From: Pseudomonas deceptionensis
GTDB lineage: Bacteria; Pseudomonadota; Gammaproteobacteria; Pseudomonadales; Pseudomonadaceae
Length of the DNA stretch: 64,000 nt
Direction: 5' to 3'
NCBI RefSeq assembly: GCF_900106095.1
Contig: NZ_FNUD01000002.1
Coordinates: 2,687,501-2,751,500 of the forward strand
Part shown: piece after piece, positions 47,053 to 56,062 of the stretch
Layout of the letters: each line of letters opens with the position of its first letter
Numbering within the stretch: position 1 is the first letter of the stretch
The notes under the pieces: model-generated
What the model was told of the DNA's origin: nothing
The model's database searches: none
Seen by the model: only the letters and a program-made list of their open reading frames with translations
Program-made: the position numbers and the translations under genes

Positions 47053-48090
47053 ATGCCGGTAAGCGACTGCGAACTGACTCAGATGTTTGAGCACGTGTTG
47101 AAACTGTCAAAAGTCGATGCGACCCAAAGCGTCGCAGTGTTGAAAAGTCATTACTCCAACCCGCGCACCGTGAGGTCGGCGATGGAGGCTGCTCAGCGTC
47201 TGGGTGCCAAGGTGTATGCGGTGGAGTTGCCCTCGTTCAACCATCCGATGGCGATGGGCAATGACATGACGGCTTACTGCGGGGACACCGCACTCACGGG
47301 CAATATCGCGGCGCAACGGGCGCTGGAGGCGGCGGATTTGGTGGTCGACACCATGATGTTGCTGCATTCACCCGAACAGGAGCAGATCCTCAAGACCGGC
47401 ACGCGCATTCTGCTGGCGGTTGAGCCGCCTGAAGTGCTGGCGCGCATGTTGCCCACTCTGGCGGACAAGGAACGGGTAATGGCGGCAGAAAAGCTGCTCA
47501 AGCAGGCGCGTTCCATCCATGTCAAATCCAGGGCCGGCAGTGATTTCAAGGCGGCGCTGGGGCAGTATCCGGCGGTGACCGAGTATGGTTTCGCCGACGA
47601 ACCGGGGCGCTGGGATCACTGGCCAAGCGGCTTTCTGTTCTCGTGGCCCAATGAAGAAACCGCGCAGGGCGTGTTGGTAATCGATGTGGGGGATATCGTC
47701 CTGCCGTTCAAGAACTACTCGCGCGAGCAGATCACCCTGGAAATCGATCGGGGCTTCATTACCTCGATTCATGGCGGTTTTGAGGCCGAATACCTGCGCG
47801 ATTACCTGAAGTACTTCAACGATCCCGAGGTGTACGGCATTTCCCATATCGGTTGGGGGCTACAGCCCCGTGCCCAGTGGACTGCCATGGGCCTGCACGA
47901 CAAGAACGATGGAATGTGCATGGATGCCCGGGCGTTTGAGGGTAACTTCCTGTTTTCCACCGGGCCCAACACCGAGGTCGGGGGCACGCGCAAGACGCCA
48001 TGCCACCTGGATATCCCGCTGCGCCATTGCGATATTTATCTGGATGACCTGGCGGTGGTCACCGGCGGGGTGGTGGTTGCATCCAGGTAG
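47053..48090 (+). CDS. nicX: 2,5-Dihydroxypyridine 5,6-dioxygenase NicX
   Basis: A 345-residue mononuclear iron enzyme that opens the ring of 2,5-dihydroxypyridine to N-formylmaleamate. It belongs to the peptidase M29-like (AmpS) fold group. The His-x-Asp metal pair His325/Asp327 is in LRHCDIYLDDL, and a further ligand His is in GISHIGWGLQP near residue 272, in line with the reported ligands of the KT2440 enzyme. ATG at 47053 with GAGAGGA upstream. nicR follows after about 119 bp, as in KT2440. Confidence 0.92.
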   Translation: MPVSDCELTQMFEHVLKLSKVDATQSVAVLKSHYSNPRTVRSAMEAAQRLGAKVYAVELPSFNHPMAMGNDMTAYCGDTALTGNIAAQRALEAADLVVDTMMLLHSPEQEQILKTGTRILLAVEPPEVLARMLPTLADKERVMAAEKLLKQARSIHVKSRAGSDFKAALGQYPAVTEYGFADEPGRWDHWPSGFLFSWPNEETAQGVLVIDVGDIVLPFKNYSREQITLEIDRGFITSIHGGFEAEYLRDYLKYFNDPEVYGISHIGWGLQPRAQWTAMGLHDKNDGMCMDARAFEGNFLFSTGPNTEVGGTRKTPCHLDIPLRHCDIYLDDLAVVTGGVVVASR

Positions 48091-48209
48091 AGGCCGCACG
48101 TCCTTGTAAATGACCTGCGCTGGCAGACCAGCCCCACAGGGGTTGGCGACAGAGTGGCCCGCGCAGGTTAAGGTCATCACCACTCACCCTTCAATTGATC
48201 GAGGCCGCT

Positions 48210-48674
48210 GTGCCGGATACGACAGACAAAAAACCAGGCAGTCCTGTGACATACGACTTTTCCGAGCAGGTAGGTCATTTATTGCGCAAGGCCTACCAGC
48301 GCAACATGGCCATTTTTCAGCAGAACATCGGCAACTCACAATTGACCGCCGTGCAGTTCATTACCCTGTGCGCAGTGCATGATCACGGGCCCAGTTCCCT
48401 GAGTGAGCTGATCAAGGCCACGGCGGTGGATCAGGCGACCATTCGCGGGATAGTCGAGCGCCTTCAGGCACGCGACCTGATTGCCCTCAAACCTGCGCAG
48501 CACGATAAGCGCAAGGTCATCGTCAGCCTCACCGAGGCAGGTGAGCAGCTGGTGCGCGAAACCCAGCCCCATGCCGCACAAGTGAGCGAGTTGACCATGA
48601 GCAGGCTCAACCCGGCCGAACGGGTCGCGATGCTGTATTTGCTGCGCAAAATGGTCGATGAAAGCGCCGATTAA
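48210..48674 (+). CDS. nicR: MarR-family repressor NicR
   Basis: A 154-residue MarR-type winged-helix dimer that represses nicX-nicR and nicCDEFT until 6-hydroxynicotinate is present. The DNA-binding part is PSSLSELIKATAVDQATIRGIVERLQARDLIALKPAQHDKRKVIVSLTEAG, with the wing DKRKV. GTG at 48210 is chosen with GAGG 5 nt upstream; a TTG at 48195 is also open. The assignment rests on position and family. Confidence 0.88.
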   Translation: MPDTTDKKPGSPVTYDFSEQVGHLLRKAYQRNMAIFQQNIGNSQLTAVQFITLCAVHDHGPSSLSELIKATAVDQATIRGIVERLQARDLIALKPAQHDKRKVIVSLTEAGEQLVRETQPHAAQVSELTMSRLNPAERVAMLYLLRKMVDESAD

Positions 48675-48711
48675 CCCTTCCCAAGCCCCTTGGCATTGTT
48701 CTTGCCTTTAT

Positions 48712-48735
48712 TTGATGAAGTAGTTACTTCATCAA
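48712..48735 (+). promoter_or_regulatory. Candidate NicS operator upstream of nicA, site 1
   Basis: A perfect palindrome of two 11-bp arms (TTGATGAAGTA / TACTTCATCAA) separated by GT, 117-140 bp before nicA. Size and symmetry are typical of a TetR-family dimer. It is unlike the palindromes beside nicC and nicX. Confidence 0.7.
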
Positions 48736-48784
48736 TGCCGCGGTAACAGAGGCCCTGCAAGCGCAGGGCTTTGCTACGCACTTT

Positions 48785-48806
48785 TCATGAAGTAAACACT
48801 TAATAA
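48785..48806 (+). promoter_or_regulatory. Candidate NicS operator upstream of nicA, site 2 (degenerate)
   Basis: A second, weaker copy of the palindrome (TCATGAAGTA then ACTTAATAA) agrees with site 1 in 16 of 22 positions and lies 72 bp downstream of it, 46-67 bp before nicA. Confidence 0.45.
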
Positions 48807-48851
48807 GATCCGCTCAAACAGTGCGGACGTTGCTACCCGGGGAAGCCTTGC

Positions 48852-49340
48852 ATGAGCGATCAAACCCTTGCGCCTGTCAAAACGGTAACACTTCAAGTCA
48901 ACGGGCAGCGGGTTGCGGTTACAGCAATGGCTGATACGCCCTTGCTGCTGGTACTGCGCAATGATTTGCAGCTGAACGGCCCGAAATACGGCTGTGGCCT
49001 GGGCGAGTGCGGTGCGTGCACGGTGATCATTGACGGGGTGGCTGCCCGCTCCTGTGTTTTCCCCCTGTCCGGGGCCGAGGGGCGAACCATCACCACCCTT
49101 GAAGGCATCGGCACCCGCGAGCATCCGCACCGGGTCCAACAAGCGTTTATTGATGAGCAGGCGGCGCAATGCGGCTACTGCATGAACGGCATGATCATGA
49201 CCGCCAAGGCATTGCTTGATCGCAACCCCCACCCCAGCGAAGAACAGATTCGAAACGAACTGTCAGCCAACCTCTGTCGCTGCGGCACCCATATCGAAAT
49301 TATGCGTGCGGTCATGCTTGCCGCCCGTCCAAAGCCCTGA
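48852..49340 (+). CDS. nicA: Nicotinate dehydrogenase small subunit NicA (2Fe-2S)
   Basis: A 162-residue subunit with two [2Fe-2S] clusters that passes electrons from the molybdenum site. The plant-type cluster is CGLGECGACTV (about residues 48-58) with a further Cys in RSCVFPL. The C-terminal helical cluster is QCGYCMNG and LCRCGTH. Same order as the xanthine dehydrogenase family. ATG at 48852; nicB follows after 8 nt. Confidence 0.94.
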   Translation: MSDQTLAPVKTVTLQVNGQRVAVTAMADTPLLLVLRNDLQLNGPKYGCGLGECGACTVIIDGVAARSCVFPLSGAEGRTITTLEGIGTREHPHRVQQAFIDEQAAQCGYCMNGMIMTAKALLDRNPHPSEEQIRNELSANLCRCGTHIEIMRAVMLAARPKP

Positions 49341-49348
49341 ACGGATTG

Positions 49349-52300
49349 ATGACTATGACCCTTACCACGCTCACCCGTGATCAGTTGTTGGCCAAGTCTG
49401 GCGTTTTGCTGATCGTCGATCAGATCCAGCCCCCCTCGGGCCCGGTGGCCAAAGGCGGTGTGCCGGTGCTCAAGCCCAAGGAGCTGGGGTTGTTTATTGC
49501 GGTAAACGATGACGGCCAGGTCTACGGGTTTAACGGCCATGTGGATTTGGGCACGGGGATTCGTACCTCACTGGCGCAGATCGTGGCCGAAGAACTGGAT
49601 CTGGCACTGGAGCAGGTGTGCATGGTGTTGGGGGATACCGATAGCGCACCGAATCAGGGCGCAACCATCGCCAGCGCCACCATTCAGATCACGGCGATCC
49701 CTTTGCGCAACGCAGCCGCTGAAGCGCGGCGTTTTTTGCTGGCCCGGGCCGCGCAGCAACTGGGTGTAGAGGCGGATGCCTTGCTGATGGAAAACGGCGT
49801 GATCAAAAGCGCCGACGGCCGCGAGCGTTCGTTTGCCAGCCTGGTCGGGAACGAGCGCCATGTGCTGAGCATTTCCGGGGATGCACCGCTCAAGGCGGTG
49901 CAAGACTATCGACTGGTGGGCAAGGCCTCGGCCCGGGTGGATATCCCCGCCAAAGCCACGGGCGAGCTGATCTATGTGCATGACATGCGCCTGCCGGACA
50001 TGCTGCATGGCCGGGTGATCCGCCCGCCCTATGCCGGGCTGGACAGTGGCGAGTTTGTCGGCAACAGCCTGCTGGAGGTGGACGAGTCGTCCATCGCGCA
50101 TATTCCGGGCATCGTCAAAGTGGTGGTGATCCGCGACTTTGTGGGCGTGGTTGCCCTGCGTGAAGAGCAGGCCGTGAAGGCCGCCCAGGCGCTGAAAATA
50201 ACCTGGAAAGCCTGGAATCAAAAACTGCCCGACATGGATGATGTCGAGCAGGCGATCCGCGACAACCCGCGGGTACAGCGTGTGGTGCTGGACAAGGGCA
50301 ATGTGGAACAGGCATTGGCGCAGGCCAGTGAACGCATGCCTCGCACCTATTTGTGGCCCTATCAGATCCATGGCTCCATTGGCCCGTCCTGTGGCCTGGC
50401 GGATTATCAGCCTGAGCAGATACGGGTGTGGTCCGGCACGCAAAACCCGCATCTACTGCGCGCGGACCTGGCCTGGCTGCTGGAGTATCCGGAAGAGCGC
50501 ATTGAGATTATTCGCATGGAGGCGGCGGGGTGTTATGGGCGCAATTGCGCGGATGACGTGTGTGCCGATGCGTTGCTGTTGTCCCGGGCTGTGGGGGTGC
50601 CGGTGCGGGTGCAACTGACCCGCGAGCAGGAGCATGTGTGGGAGCCCAAGGGCTCGGCGCAGTTGATGGAAGTGGACGGCGGGATCAATGCCGACGGCGG
50701 TGTGGCCGGTTATGACTTTCAAACCAGTTACCCCTCCAACGGTGCGCCGACCCTGGCCTTGCTGCTGACAGGACGCGTGGAGCCGGTGGCGGCGATGTTC
50801 GAAATGGGGGATCGGACCTCGATCCCGCCTTATGATTTCGAGCACATGCGCGTAACGATCAACGACATGTCGCCGATCGTGCGGGCGTCGTGGATGCGCG
50901 GAGTGTCGGCGTTGCCCAATACCTTTGCCCATGAATCGTATATCGATGAATTGGCCTTCGCCGCAAAGGTTGACCCTGTCGAATACCGCTTGCGCTATTT
51001 GCACGATGATCGGGCTTCGGAGCTGGTCAGGGCGACGGCCGCACGTGCCGACTGGGTGGCGCGTACCGAGCCCATGCAAACCCCGGAGCAGGACAATATC
51101 TTGCGTGGCCGCGGTTTCGCCTACGCCCGCTACATCCATAGCAAGTTCCCCGGCTTTGGGGCGGCATGGGCGGCGTGGGTTGCGGATGTGGCGGTTGATC
51201 GGCTCAGCGGTGAAGTGTCGGTCACGCGGGTGGTGATTGGCCATGATGCGGGGATGATGGTCAACCCGGCCGGGGTGCAGCATCAAATACACGGCAATGT
51301 GATTCAGGCCACCAGCCGCGTCCTGAAAGAGCGCGTGACCTTCGAAGAGTCCACCGTGAGCAGCAAGGAATGGGGCGCTTATCCGATTCTGACGTTCAAG
51401 CAGGTGCCGAAAATCGACGTGTTGATGATGCCGCGTCAGCACGAGCCGCCCATGGGGGCCGGTGAGTCGGCGGGTGTGCCCAGTGCGGCCGCCATCGCCA
51501 ATGCCATTTTTGATGCCACCGGCATTCGATTTCGGGAGCTGCCGATTACCTCGGAGCGTGTACTGGCTGCGCTCAAGCATTCGCAGGAAGCGGCAGCGCC
51601 ACCTCCCGAAGAGATAAAACCCAAGCGCTCAAAGTGGTGGTTTGCGCCGTTGGTTGCCGGGTTTGGCGCCTTGGTCGGTATGGCCGCTACGGCGTTGCCC
51701 TGGCGTGCAGAAATCGCCCCCATTGTTCCGCCTGCATTGGGTACCTGGTCGGCGGCCACCCTGGAACGCGGGCGGTTGCTGGCGGCGGTGGGTGATTGCG
51801 CGGTCTGCCATACCGCCCCGGACGGTGTGACCAATGCGGGCGGTCTGGAGATGCAGACGCCATTTGGCAAGTTGTACAGCACCAACATCACTCCCGATCC
51901 CGAAACCGGTATCGGCAAGTGGTCTTACACGGCGTTCGAGCGCGCGATGCGAGAGGGAATCAGCCGTGATGGCAAGCATTTGTATCCGGCCTTTCCTTAC
52001 ACCTCTTTTCGCAATATTGACGATGCCGACATGCAGGCGCTGTATGCCTACCTGATGTCACAGGCGCCGGTCAGCCAGCCGGCCAAGGCCAACGACATGC
52101 AGTTCCCGTTCAATATGCGGCCGCTGATGGCGGGCTGGAATGCGATTTTTTTGCGCTCGGGTGAAGTCAAGGCACAACCCCAACGCAGTGCCCAATGGAA
52201 TCGCGGCGCTTATCTGGTCAATGGCCTGGGGCATTGTGCGGCCTGCCATTCGCCGCGCAACGTGATGGGCGCGCAGAAGGGCGGCGCGTCCTTTCTGGCG

Positions 52301-52915
52301 GGGGGCATGGTAGATGGCTGGGAGGCTCCGGCGCTCAATGGCTTGTCCAAGGCGCCGACGCCGTGGACTGAAAATCAGCTGTTCACCTACCTGAGTACCG
52401 GTTACTCCGATGCCCACGGGGTAGCGGCCGGGCCCATGGGGCCGGTGGTCAGCGAATTGGCAAAGCTGCCTGATGCCGACCGCAGGGCCATGGCGGTGTA
52501 CCTGGCTTCGCTGAGTACGGATGCGCAGGCCGCTCCCGCGTCCGAGCCGAAAGCCGACCCCAGTGTTGATGCGGTGGCGTTGAGCAATGGCCAGCGAGTC
52601 TTCGAGGGTGCTTGCCAGGCCTGCCATGCGGACGGCCTGGGACCAAAACTGTTTGGCGTCAGCCCGTCATTGGCCAGCAACAGCAACGTGCACAGCGCGC
52701 TGCCCGACAACCTGCTGAAAGTGATCTTGCAGGGCATCCCGACGCCCGCAACGGCAGACCTTGGCTACATGCCCGGCTTCAAAGACAGCCTGTCGAACCG
52801 CCAAATCAGCGAGCTGGCGGCGTACCTGCGCAACCGTTTTGCCCCGGCCGAACCTGCGTGGCAGGGGTTGCAGCAAAAGGTGGCGCACGTGCGGGCCAAC
52901 CCGGGCACTCATTGA
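49349..52915 (+). CDS. nicB: Nicotinate dehydrogenase large subunit NicB (molybdopterin + three heme c)
   Basis: Hydroxylates nicotinate to 6-hydroxynicotinate with water. The first ~740 residues are the molybdopterin-binding domain of the xanthine dehydrogenase family (aldehyde oxidase-type blocks GHVDLGTGIRT, GCYGRNCADDVCADA and PPMGAGESAGVPSAAAIA with the catalytic Glu). A single membrane helix is near 765-785 (FAPLVAGFGALVGMAATAL). Three cytochrome c motifs follow: CAVCH (817), CAACH (963) and CQACH (1089). Electrons therefore go to the respiratory chain instead of NAD. The 1188-residue length is normal. ATG at 49349 or 49355. Confidence 0.94.
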   Translation: MTMTLTTLTRDQLLAKSGVLLIVDQIQPPSGPVAKGGVPVLKPKELGLFIAVNDDGQVYGFNGHVDLGTGIRTSLAQIVAEELDLALEQVCMVLGDTDSAPNQGATIASATIQITAIPLRNAAAEARRFLLARAAQQLGVEADALLMENGVIKSADGRERSFASLVGNERHVLSISGDAPLKAVQDYRLVGKASARVDIPAKATGELIYVHDMRLPDMLHGRVIRPPYAGLDSGEFVGNSLLEVDESSIAHIPGIVKVVVIRDFVGVVALREEQAVKAAQALKITWKAWNQKLPDMDDVEQAIRDNPRVQRVVLDKGNVEQALAQASERMPRTYLWPYQIHGSIGPSCGLADYQPEQIRVWSGTQNPHLLRADLAWLLEYPEERIEIIRMEAAGCYGRNCADDVCADALLLSRAVGVPVRVQLTREQEHVWEPKGSAQLMEVDGGINADGGVAGYDFQTSYPSNGAPTLALLLTGRVEPVAAMFEMGDRTSIPPYDFEHMRVTINDMSPIVRASWMRGVSALPNTFAHESYIDELAFAAKVDPVEYRLRYLHDDRASELVRATAARADWVARTEPMQTPEQDNILRGRGFAYARYIHSKFPGFGAAWAAWVADVAVDRLSGEVSVTRVVIGHDAGMMVNPAGVQHQIHGNVIQATSRVLKERVTFEESTVSSKEWGAYPILTFKQVPKIDVLMMPRQHEPPMGAGESAGVPSAAAIANAIFDATGIRFRELPITSERVLAALKHSQEAAAPPPEEIKPKRSKWWFAPLVAGFGALVGMAATALPWRAEIAPIVPPALGTWSAATLERGRLLAAVGDCAVCHTAPDGVTNAGGLEMQTPFGKLYSTNITPDPETGIGKWSYTAFERAMREGISRDGKHLYPAFPYTSFRNIDDADMQALYAYLMSQAPVSQPAKANDMQFPFNMRPLMAGWNAIFLRSGEVKAQPQRSAQWNRGAYLVNGLGHCAACHSPRNVMGAQKGGASFLAGGMVDGWEAPALNGLSKAPTPWTENQLFTYLSTGYSDAHGVAAGPMGPVVSELAKLPDADRRAMAVYLASLSTDAQAAPASEPKADPSVDAVALSNGQRVFEGACQACHADGLGPKLFGVSPSLASNSNVHSALPDNLLKVILQGIPTPATADLGYMPGFKDSLSNRQISELAAYLRNRFAPAEPAWQGLQQKVAHVRANPGTH

Positions 52916-53568
52916 TCCGTAGCAACGGCCGGTAGTGTCATGACGCCGCGTATGACCAGGTCGCTGATGAACGCCAGCCAGTCTTGCTGCTGGCCTTGAT
53001 CGGCGAGGTCCTGACCCAGGAATGAGGTGAGCGTGTGTTGGTTCGAGTTATAGAAATAGCACAGCGAGGCGATCATCAAATACACGTGGTTGATGTCGAC
53101 ATCCTGGCGAAAAATGCCTTGGCGCTGGCCCGCTTCGATGATTGGCCGGATCACGCCCACGGTGGTGGCCGACAGGCGTCCCATTTCGTGCGACTGCTTG
53201 GCGTGTTTGCCTTTGTGCAGGTTTTCGATGGTCAGAATGGCCACGAACTCCGGGTGTTTGACGTAGTAATTCCAGAAAAACGCCACCTGCTGGCGCAAGG
53301 CTTCGACCGGTTTGGACAGGTCCGGGCGGCGCAGGCTCTCGGCCTGGTTAAAGGCTTCGTAGGTGTGCTCCAGCACCTGGACAAACAGGTTCTCCTTGCT
53401 GGAGAAGTAGTAATAAATCATCCGGTCGTTGGACTCGGCTTCTTTGGATATCTGCTCAATGCGCCCGCCGGCATAGCCGTCGCGGGCGAACACGGTAATG
53501 GCGGCCTTGAGAATTCGCGCTTTGGTCAGGTCGGCCTGGTGGGCCCGAACCCCGGTTTTTTTGTTCAC
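52909..53568 (-). CDS. nicS: TetR-family repressor NicS
   Basis: A 219-residue TetR regulator. The helix-turn-helix is ITVFARDGYAGGRIEQISKEAESNDRMIYYYFSSKENLF (about residues 22-60); the larger C-terminal domain would bind the inducer, nicotinate or 6-hydroxynicotinate. In P. putida NicS represses nicAB. GTG at 53568 is preferred with GGAGGAC upstream, against GTG at 53583. Its 3' end overlaps convergent nicB by 7 nt. Confidence 0.87.
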   Translation of the reverse strand: MNKKTGVRAHQADLTKARILKAAITVFARDGYAGGRIEQISKEAESNDRMIYYYFSSKENLFVQVLEHTYEAFNQAESLRRPDLSKPVEALRQQVAFFWNYYVKHPEFVAILTIENLHKGKHAKQSHEMGRLSATTVGVIRPIIEAGQRQGIFRQDVDINHVYLMIASLCYFYNSNQHTLTSFLGQDLADQGQQQDWLAFISDLVIRGVMTLPAVATDQ

Positions 53569-53665
53569 GCTGTTGTCCTCCACGATGACGTGTGGCGCTG
53601 CTGATAACGAAGAAATTGCAGGCGATGGTACGGCAAATAACGGAATAAGACTGGGAGCGGCGGTT

Positions 53666-54853
53666 ATGTCTGATGTGTATTGCTTGCTTGATGCGCTGGA
53701 TCACGCCGACAGAAGCAATGTCGATGTGGTCCTGGCCACGGTGGTCAAGGTTGAAGGTTCAGCGTATCGACGCCCCGGCGCAAGGATGCTCATACCGCGT
53801 TTCGGCCAGGCAGTGGGCACGGTCAGCGGGGGGTGCCTTGAACAGGAACTGGTCAGGAAAGCCTGGTGGCTGACCGAGTCGGGGGAGCCGGTGATCCGCT
53901 GCTACAGCACGGCGGCGCAGGACGATGATGACCTCGACGAGGAGGGCGCGGAGCTGACATTTGGCCTGGGCTGCAACGGTACGGTGCATGTGCTGCTTGA
54001 GCGCCGCGAAGCGGGCAAGCCATCGCTGCTGGACACGCTGCTGCACGGTGTACGCGCCAGCGGGCAGCCCGCAGCGCTGGCGACTGTGTTGTCGACCGAT
54101 GACAAGCGTCGCGTGAAAATAGGTGCCCGGCTGGGGCTGAGTGCCCTGTCGCGTATGAGTGAAGGGTTTGACTGTGAAGTCCTTGCAAGCAAGGTTCAGG
54201 CGGATTTGCTAGCGACCCTTGAGCGCAAGAAGTCGTCACGGATGATCTACGAAAGCGGAACGTGCGCCGTTGAGGTGTTGCTTGAGTACATCGCACCGCA
54301 GCGCAGGCTGGTGATTTTTGGTGCGGGCAACGACGCCCAGCCGTTGGTGCGCTTTGCCGCCGAATTGAACTGGCAGGTGCATGTGGTGGACGGACGGGCG
54401 AATTTTGCCCGCGCCGAACGCTTCCCTGGCGCCAGGCACGTGCTGGTCGAACCCATCGATCAGGTGTTCGATTTGAAGGCGGTGGTGGACGGCGCGGCGG
54501 TGGTGGTCATGACCCACAGCTATCGGCAAGACCGGCACTGGCTCAAAAGCGTCCTGGCCTGCGCGCCGGCGTATGTCGGGCAGTTGGGGCCTAAAGAACG
54601 CACGGAACGCCTGCTTCACGATATCGGGGCCGGGCCCGCTGGGGCGCAAGTCCACTACCCCATGGGCCTGGATCTGGGCGGCGATACGCCAGAGAGTGTC
54701 GCCCTGGCCATCGTCAGTGAAATCAGCGCGTGCCTTAACCAGCGTCAGGGCGGGATGTTGAAGTACCGCAAGACCACGATTCATGAAGCGACACAGGTTC
54801 ATCTCACGGCACTGCCTGAGCCGCTAAAGGTTGCAGGGGGCGGGCGCAATTGA
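53666..54853 (+). CDS. XdhC/CoxI-family molybdenum-enzyme maturation factor
   Basis: A 395-residue protein: N-terminal XdhC/CoxI domain (LATVVKVEGSAYRRPGARMLIP, then TVSGGCLEQE) and a C-terminal Rossmann domain (RRLVIFGAGNDAQPLV at about 240; ending with GLDLGGDTPESVALAI). Proteins of this family insert sulfurated or otherwise modified molybdenum cofactor into xanthine dehydrogenase-type enzymes. Being divergent from nicS and close to nicB, it is probably the maturation factor of NicAB. ATG at 53666 has GGGAG upstream. Overlaps the next gene. Confidence 0.88.
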   Translation: MSDVYCLLDALDHADRSNVDVVLATVVKVEGSAYRRPGARMLIPRFGQAVGTVSGGCLEQELVRKAWWLTESGEPVIRCYSTAAQDDDDLDEEGAELTFGLGCNGTVHVLLERREAGKPSLLDTLLHGVRASGQPAALATVLSTDDKRRVKIGARLGLSALSRMSEGFDCEVLASKVQADLLATLERKKSSRMIYESGTCAVEVLLEYIAPQRRLVIFGAGNDAQPLVRFAAELNWQVHVVDGRANFARAERFPGARHVLVEPIDQVFDLKAVVDGAAVVVMTHSYRQDRHWLKSVLACAPAYVGQLGPKERTERLLHDIGAGPAGAQVHYPMGLDLGGDTPESVALAIVSEISACLNQRQGGMLKYRKTTIHEATQVHLTALPEPLKVAGGGRN

Positions 54854-55491
54854 ACGGCCTGCCAGACACGCCGGTTGTGGCGGTTGTGCTGGCGGCAGGC
54901 ATGAGCCGGCGGATGGGGGCGCAGAACAAATTGCTCCTGGCAATCGAGGGGCAGCCGATGGTCAGGCACGTTGTCCTGGCAGCGCTGGCGTCCCGCTGTC
55001 AGAAAGTGCTGGTGGTCGTCGGGCATGAAGCCGGGTACGTTCGGCAGGTGCTGAGCGATCTGGCGGTGGAGTTTGTGTTCAATGAGGCCTTCGCAGAAGG
55101 AATCGGCGCGTCGGTGCGTGCGGGGGCACAGGCGGTCAGCAGCCAGCAGGCCGTGCTTTATTGCCTGGCGGACATGCCCGGCGTCACTGCCGGCGTGATC
55201 GATCAACTGGTTGACGCGTTTCACGCTTATCCGGACTTCATGGGTTTTGTGCCGGCGTTCAACGGCAAGCGCGGCAACCCCGTGCTGTGGGCGCCGGGCT
55301 GTGTGCGGCAGCTCAGAGAGTCTGCGGGAGACGAAGGTGCGCGGGGGCTCTTGCATCAGTACCGCGACAGGGTCATGGCGGTAGCGGTCGCCAGTGAATG
55401 GGTGATGGTTGATCTTGATACACCGCAAGACTACAGGCGTGTCTATAATCGCCCCACATCCCATTCCCGCCCACAGACTGTCGAGACTTAA
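54850..55491 (+). CDS. MobA-like/MocA-type molybdenum cofactor nucleotidyltransferase
   Basis: A 213-residue NTP transferase of the MobA-related group. The nucleotide-binding loop is VVLAAGMSRRMGAQNKLLL (about residues 12-30), followed by GIGASVRAGAQAV and the metal-binding ADMPGVTAG. Such proteins join CMP to molybdopterin to make MCD for xanthine dehydrogenase-type enzymes. The start is a TTG overlapping the stop of the XdhC-like gene, which fits coupled translation. Likely makes the cofactor form used by NicB. Confidence 0.85.
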   Translation: MNGLPDTPVVAVVLAAGMSRRMGAQNKLLLAIEGQPMVRHVVLAALASRCQKVLVVVGHEAGYVRQVLSDLAVEFVFNEAFAEGIGASVRAGAQAVSSQQAVLYCLADMPGVTAGVIDQLVDAFHAYPDFMGFVPAFNGKRGNPVLWAPGCVRQLRESAGDEGARGLLHQYRDRVMAVAVASEWVMVDLDTPQDYRRVYNRPTSHSRPQTVET

Positions 55492-56001
55492 ATGACTATC
55501 TCCCTGTACGCCGCTTCCATCCCCGTGTTCAAGCAAATGCTCAACGCCCTGAGCGGTGTTCTGACCAAGGCTGAAGCTCACGCGACGGCCAAGAACATCG
55601 ACCCGAGCGTGTTCCTGCAGGCCCGTCTGGCGCCGGACATGTTCCCGCTGGTGCGTCAGGTGCAAATCGCCGTTGATTTCGCCAAGGGCGTTTCGGGCCG
55701 TCTGGCTGAAATTGAATTGCCGAAGTACGACGACAGCGAAGTGACTTTTGCTGACCTGCAAGCACTGATCAGCAAGGTGCTGGCCTTTGTTGACGGGATC
55801 AAGCCTGAGCAAATCGACGGCAAGGAAGGCATCGAAATCATCACCCGTCAGGGCACGCCGAAAGAAAAACGCTTTACCGGCCAGGCTTACCTGCTGACCT
55901 ACGGCCTGCCGCAGTTCTTCTTCCACGTGACCACTGCTTACGCGATCCTGCGCCACAACGGCGTTGAAGTCGGCAAGCGCGATTACATGGGCGCGTTCTA
56001 A
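55492..56001 (+). CDS. DUF1993 domain protein
   Basis: A 169-residue helical protein of the DUF1993 family (DinB-like four-helix bundle). Landmarks are ARLAPDMFPLVRQVQIAVDFAKG (about 44-66), TFADLQALI and AYLLTYGLPQFFFHVTTAYAILRHNGVEVGKRDY at the C-terminus. No function is known. ATG directly follows the stop of the preceding gene, but a promoter-like TATAAT at 55445-55450 suggests separate transcription. Confidence 0.9.
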   Translation: MTISLYAASIPVFKQMLNALSGVLTKAEAHATAKNIDPSVFLQARLAPDMFPLVRQVQIAVDFAKGVSGRLAEIELPKYDDSEVTFADLQALISKVLAFVDGIKPEQIDGKEGIEIITRQGTPKEKRFTGQAYLLTYGLPQFFFHVTTAYAILRHNGVEVGKRDYMGAF

Positions 56002-56015
56002 GCAAGCGCCATGTG

Positions 56016-56059
56016 ACGGCTTCAGGAGCTGCCCGCCCGGGCGCTCCTGAAGCCGTTTT
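56016..56059. terminator. Bidirectional terminator between the DUF1993 gene and sstT
   Basis: Perfect 14-bp stem ACGGCTTCAGGAGC / GCTCCTGAAGCCGT with a 13-nt loop, followed by TTTT on the plus strand. It lies between convergent genes. Confidence 0.88.
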
Positions 56060-56062
56060 GAC

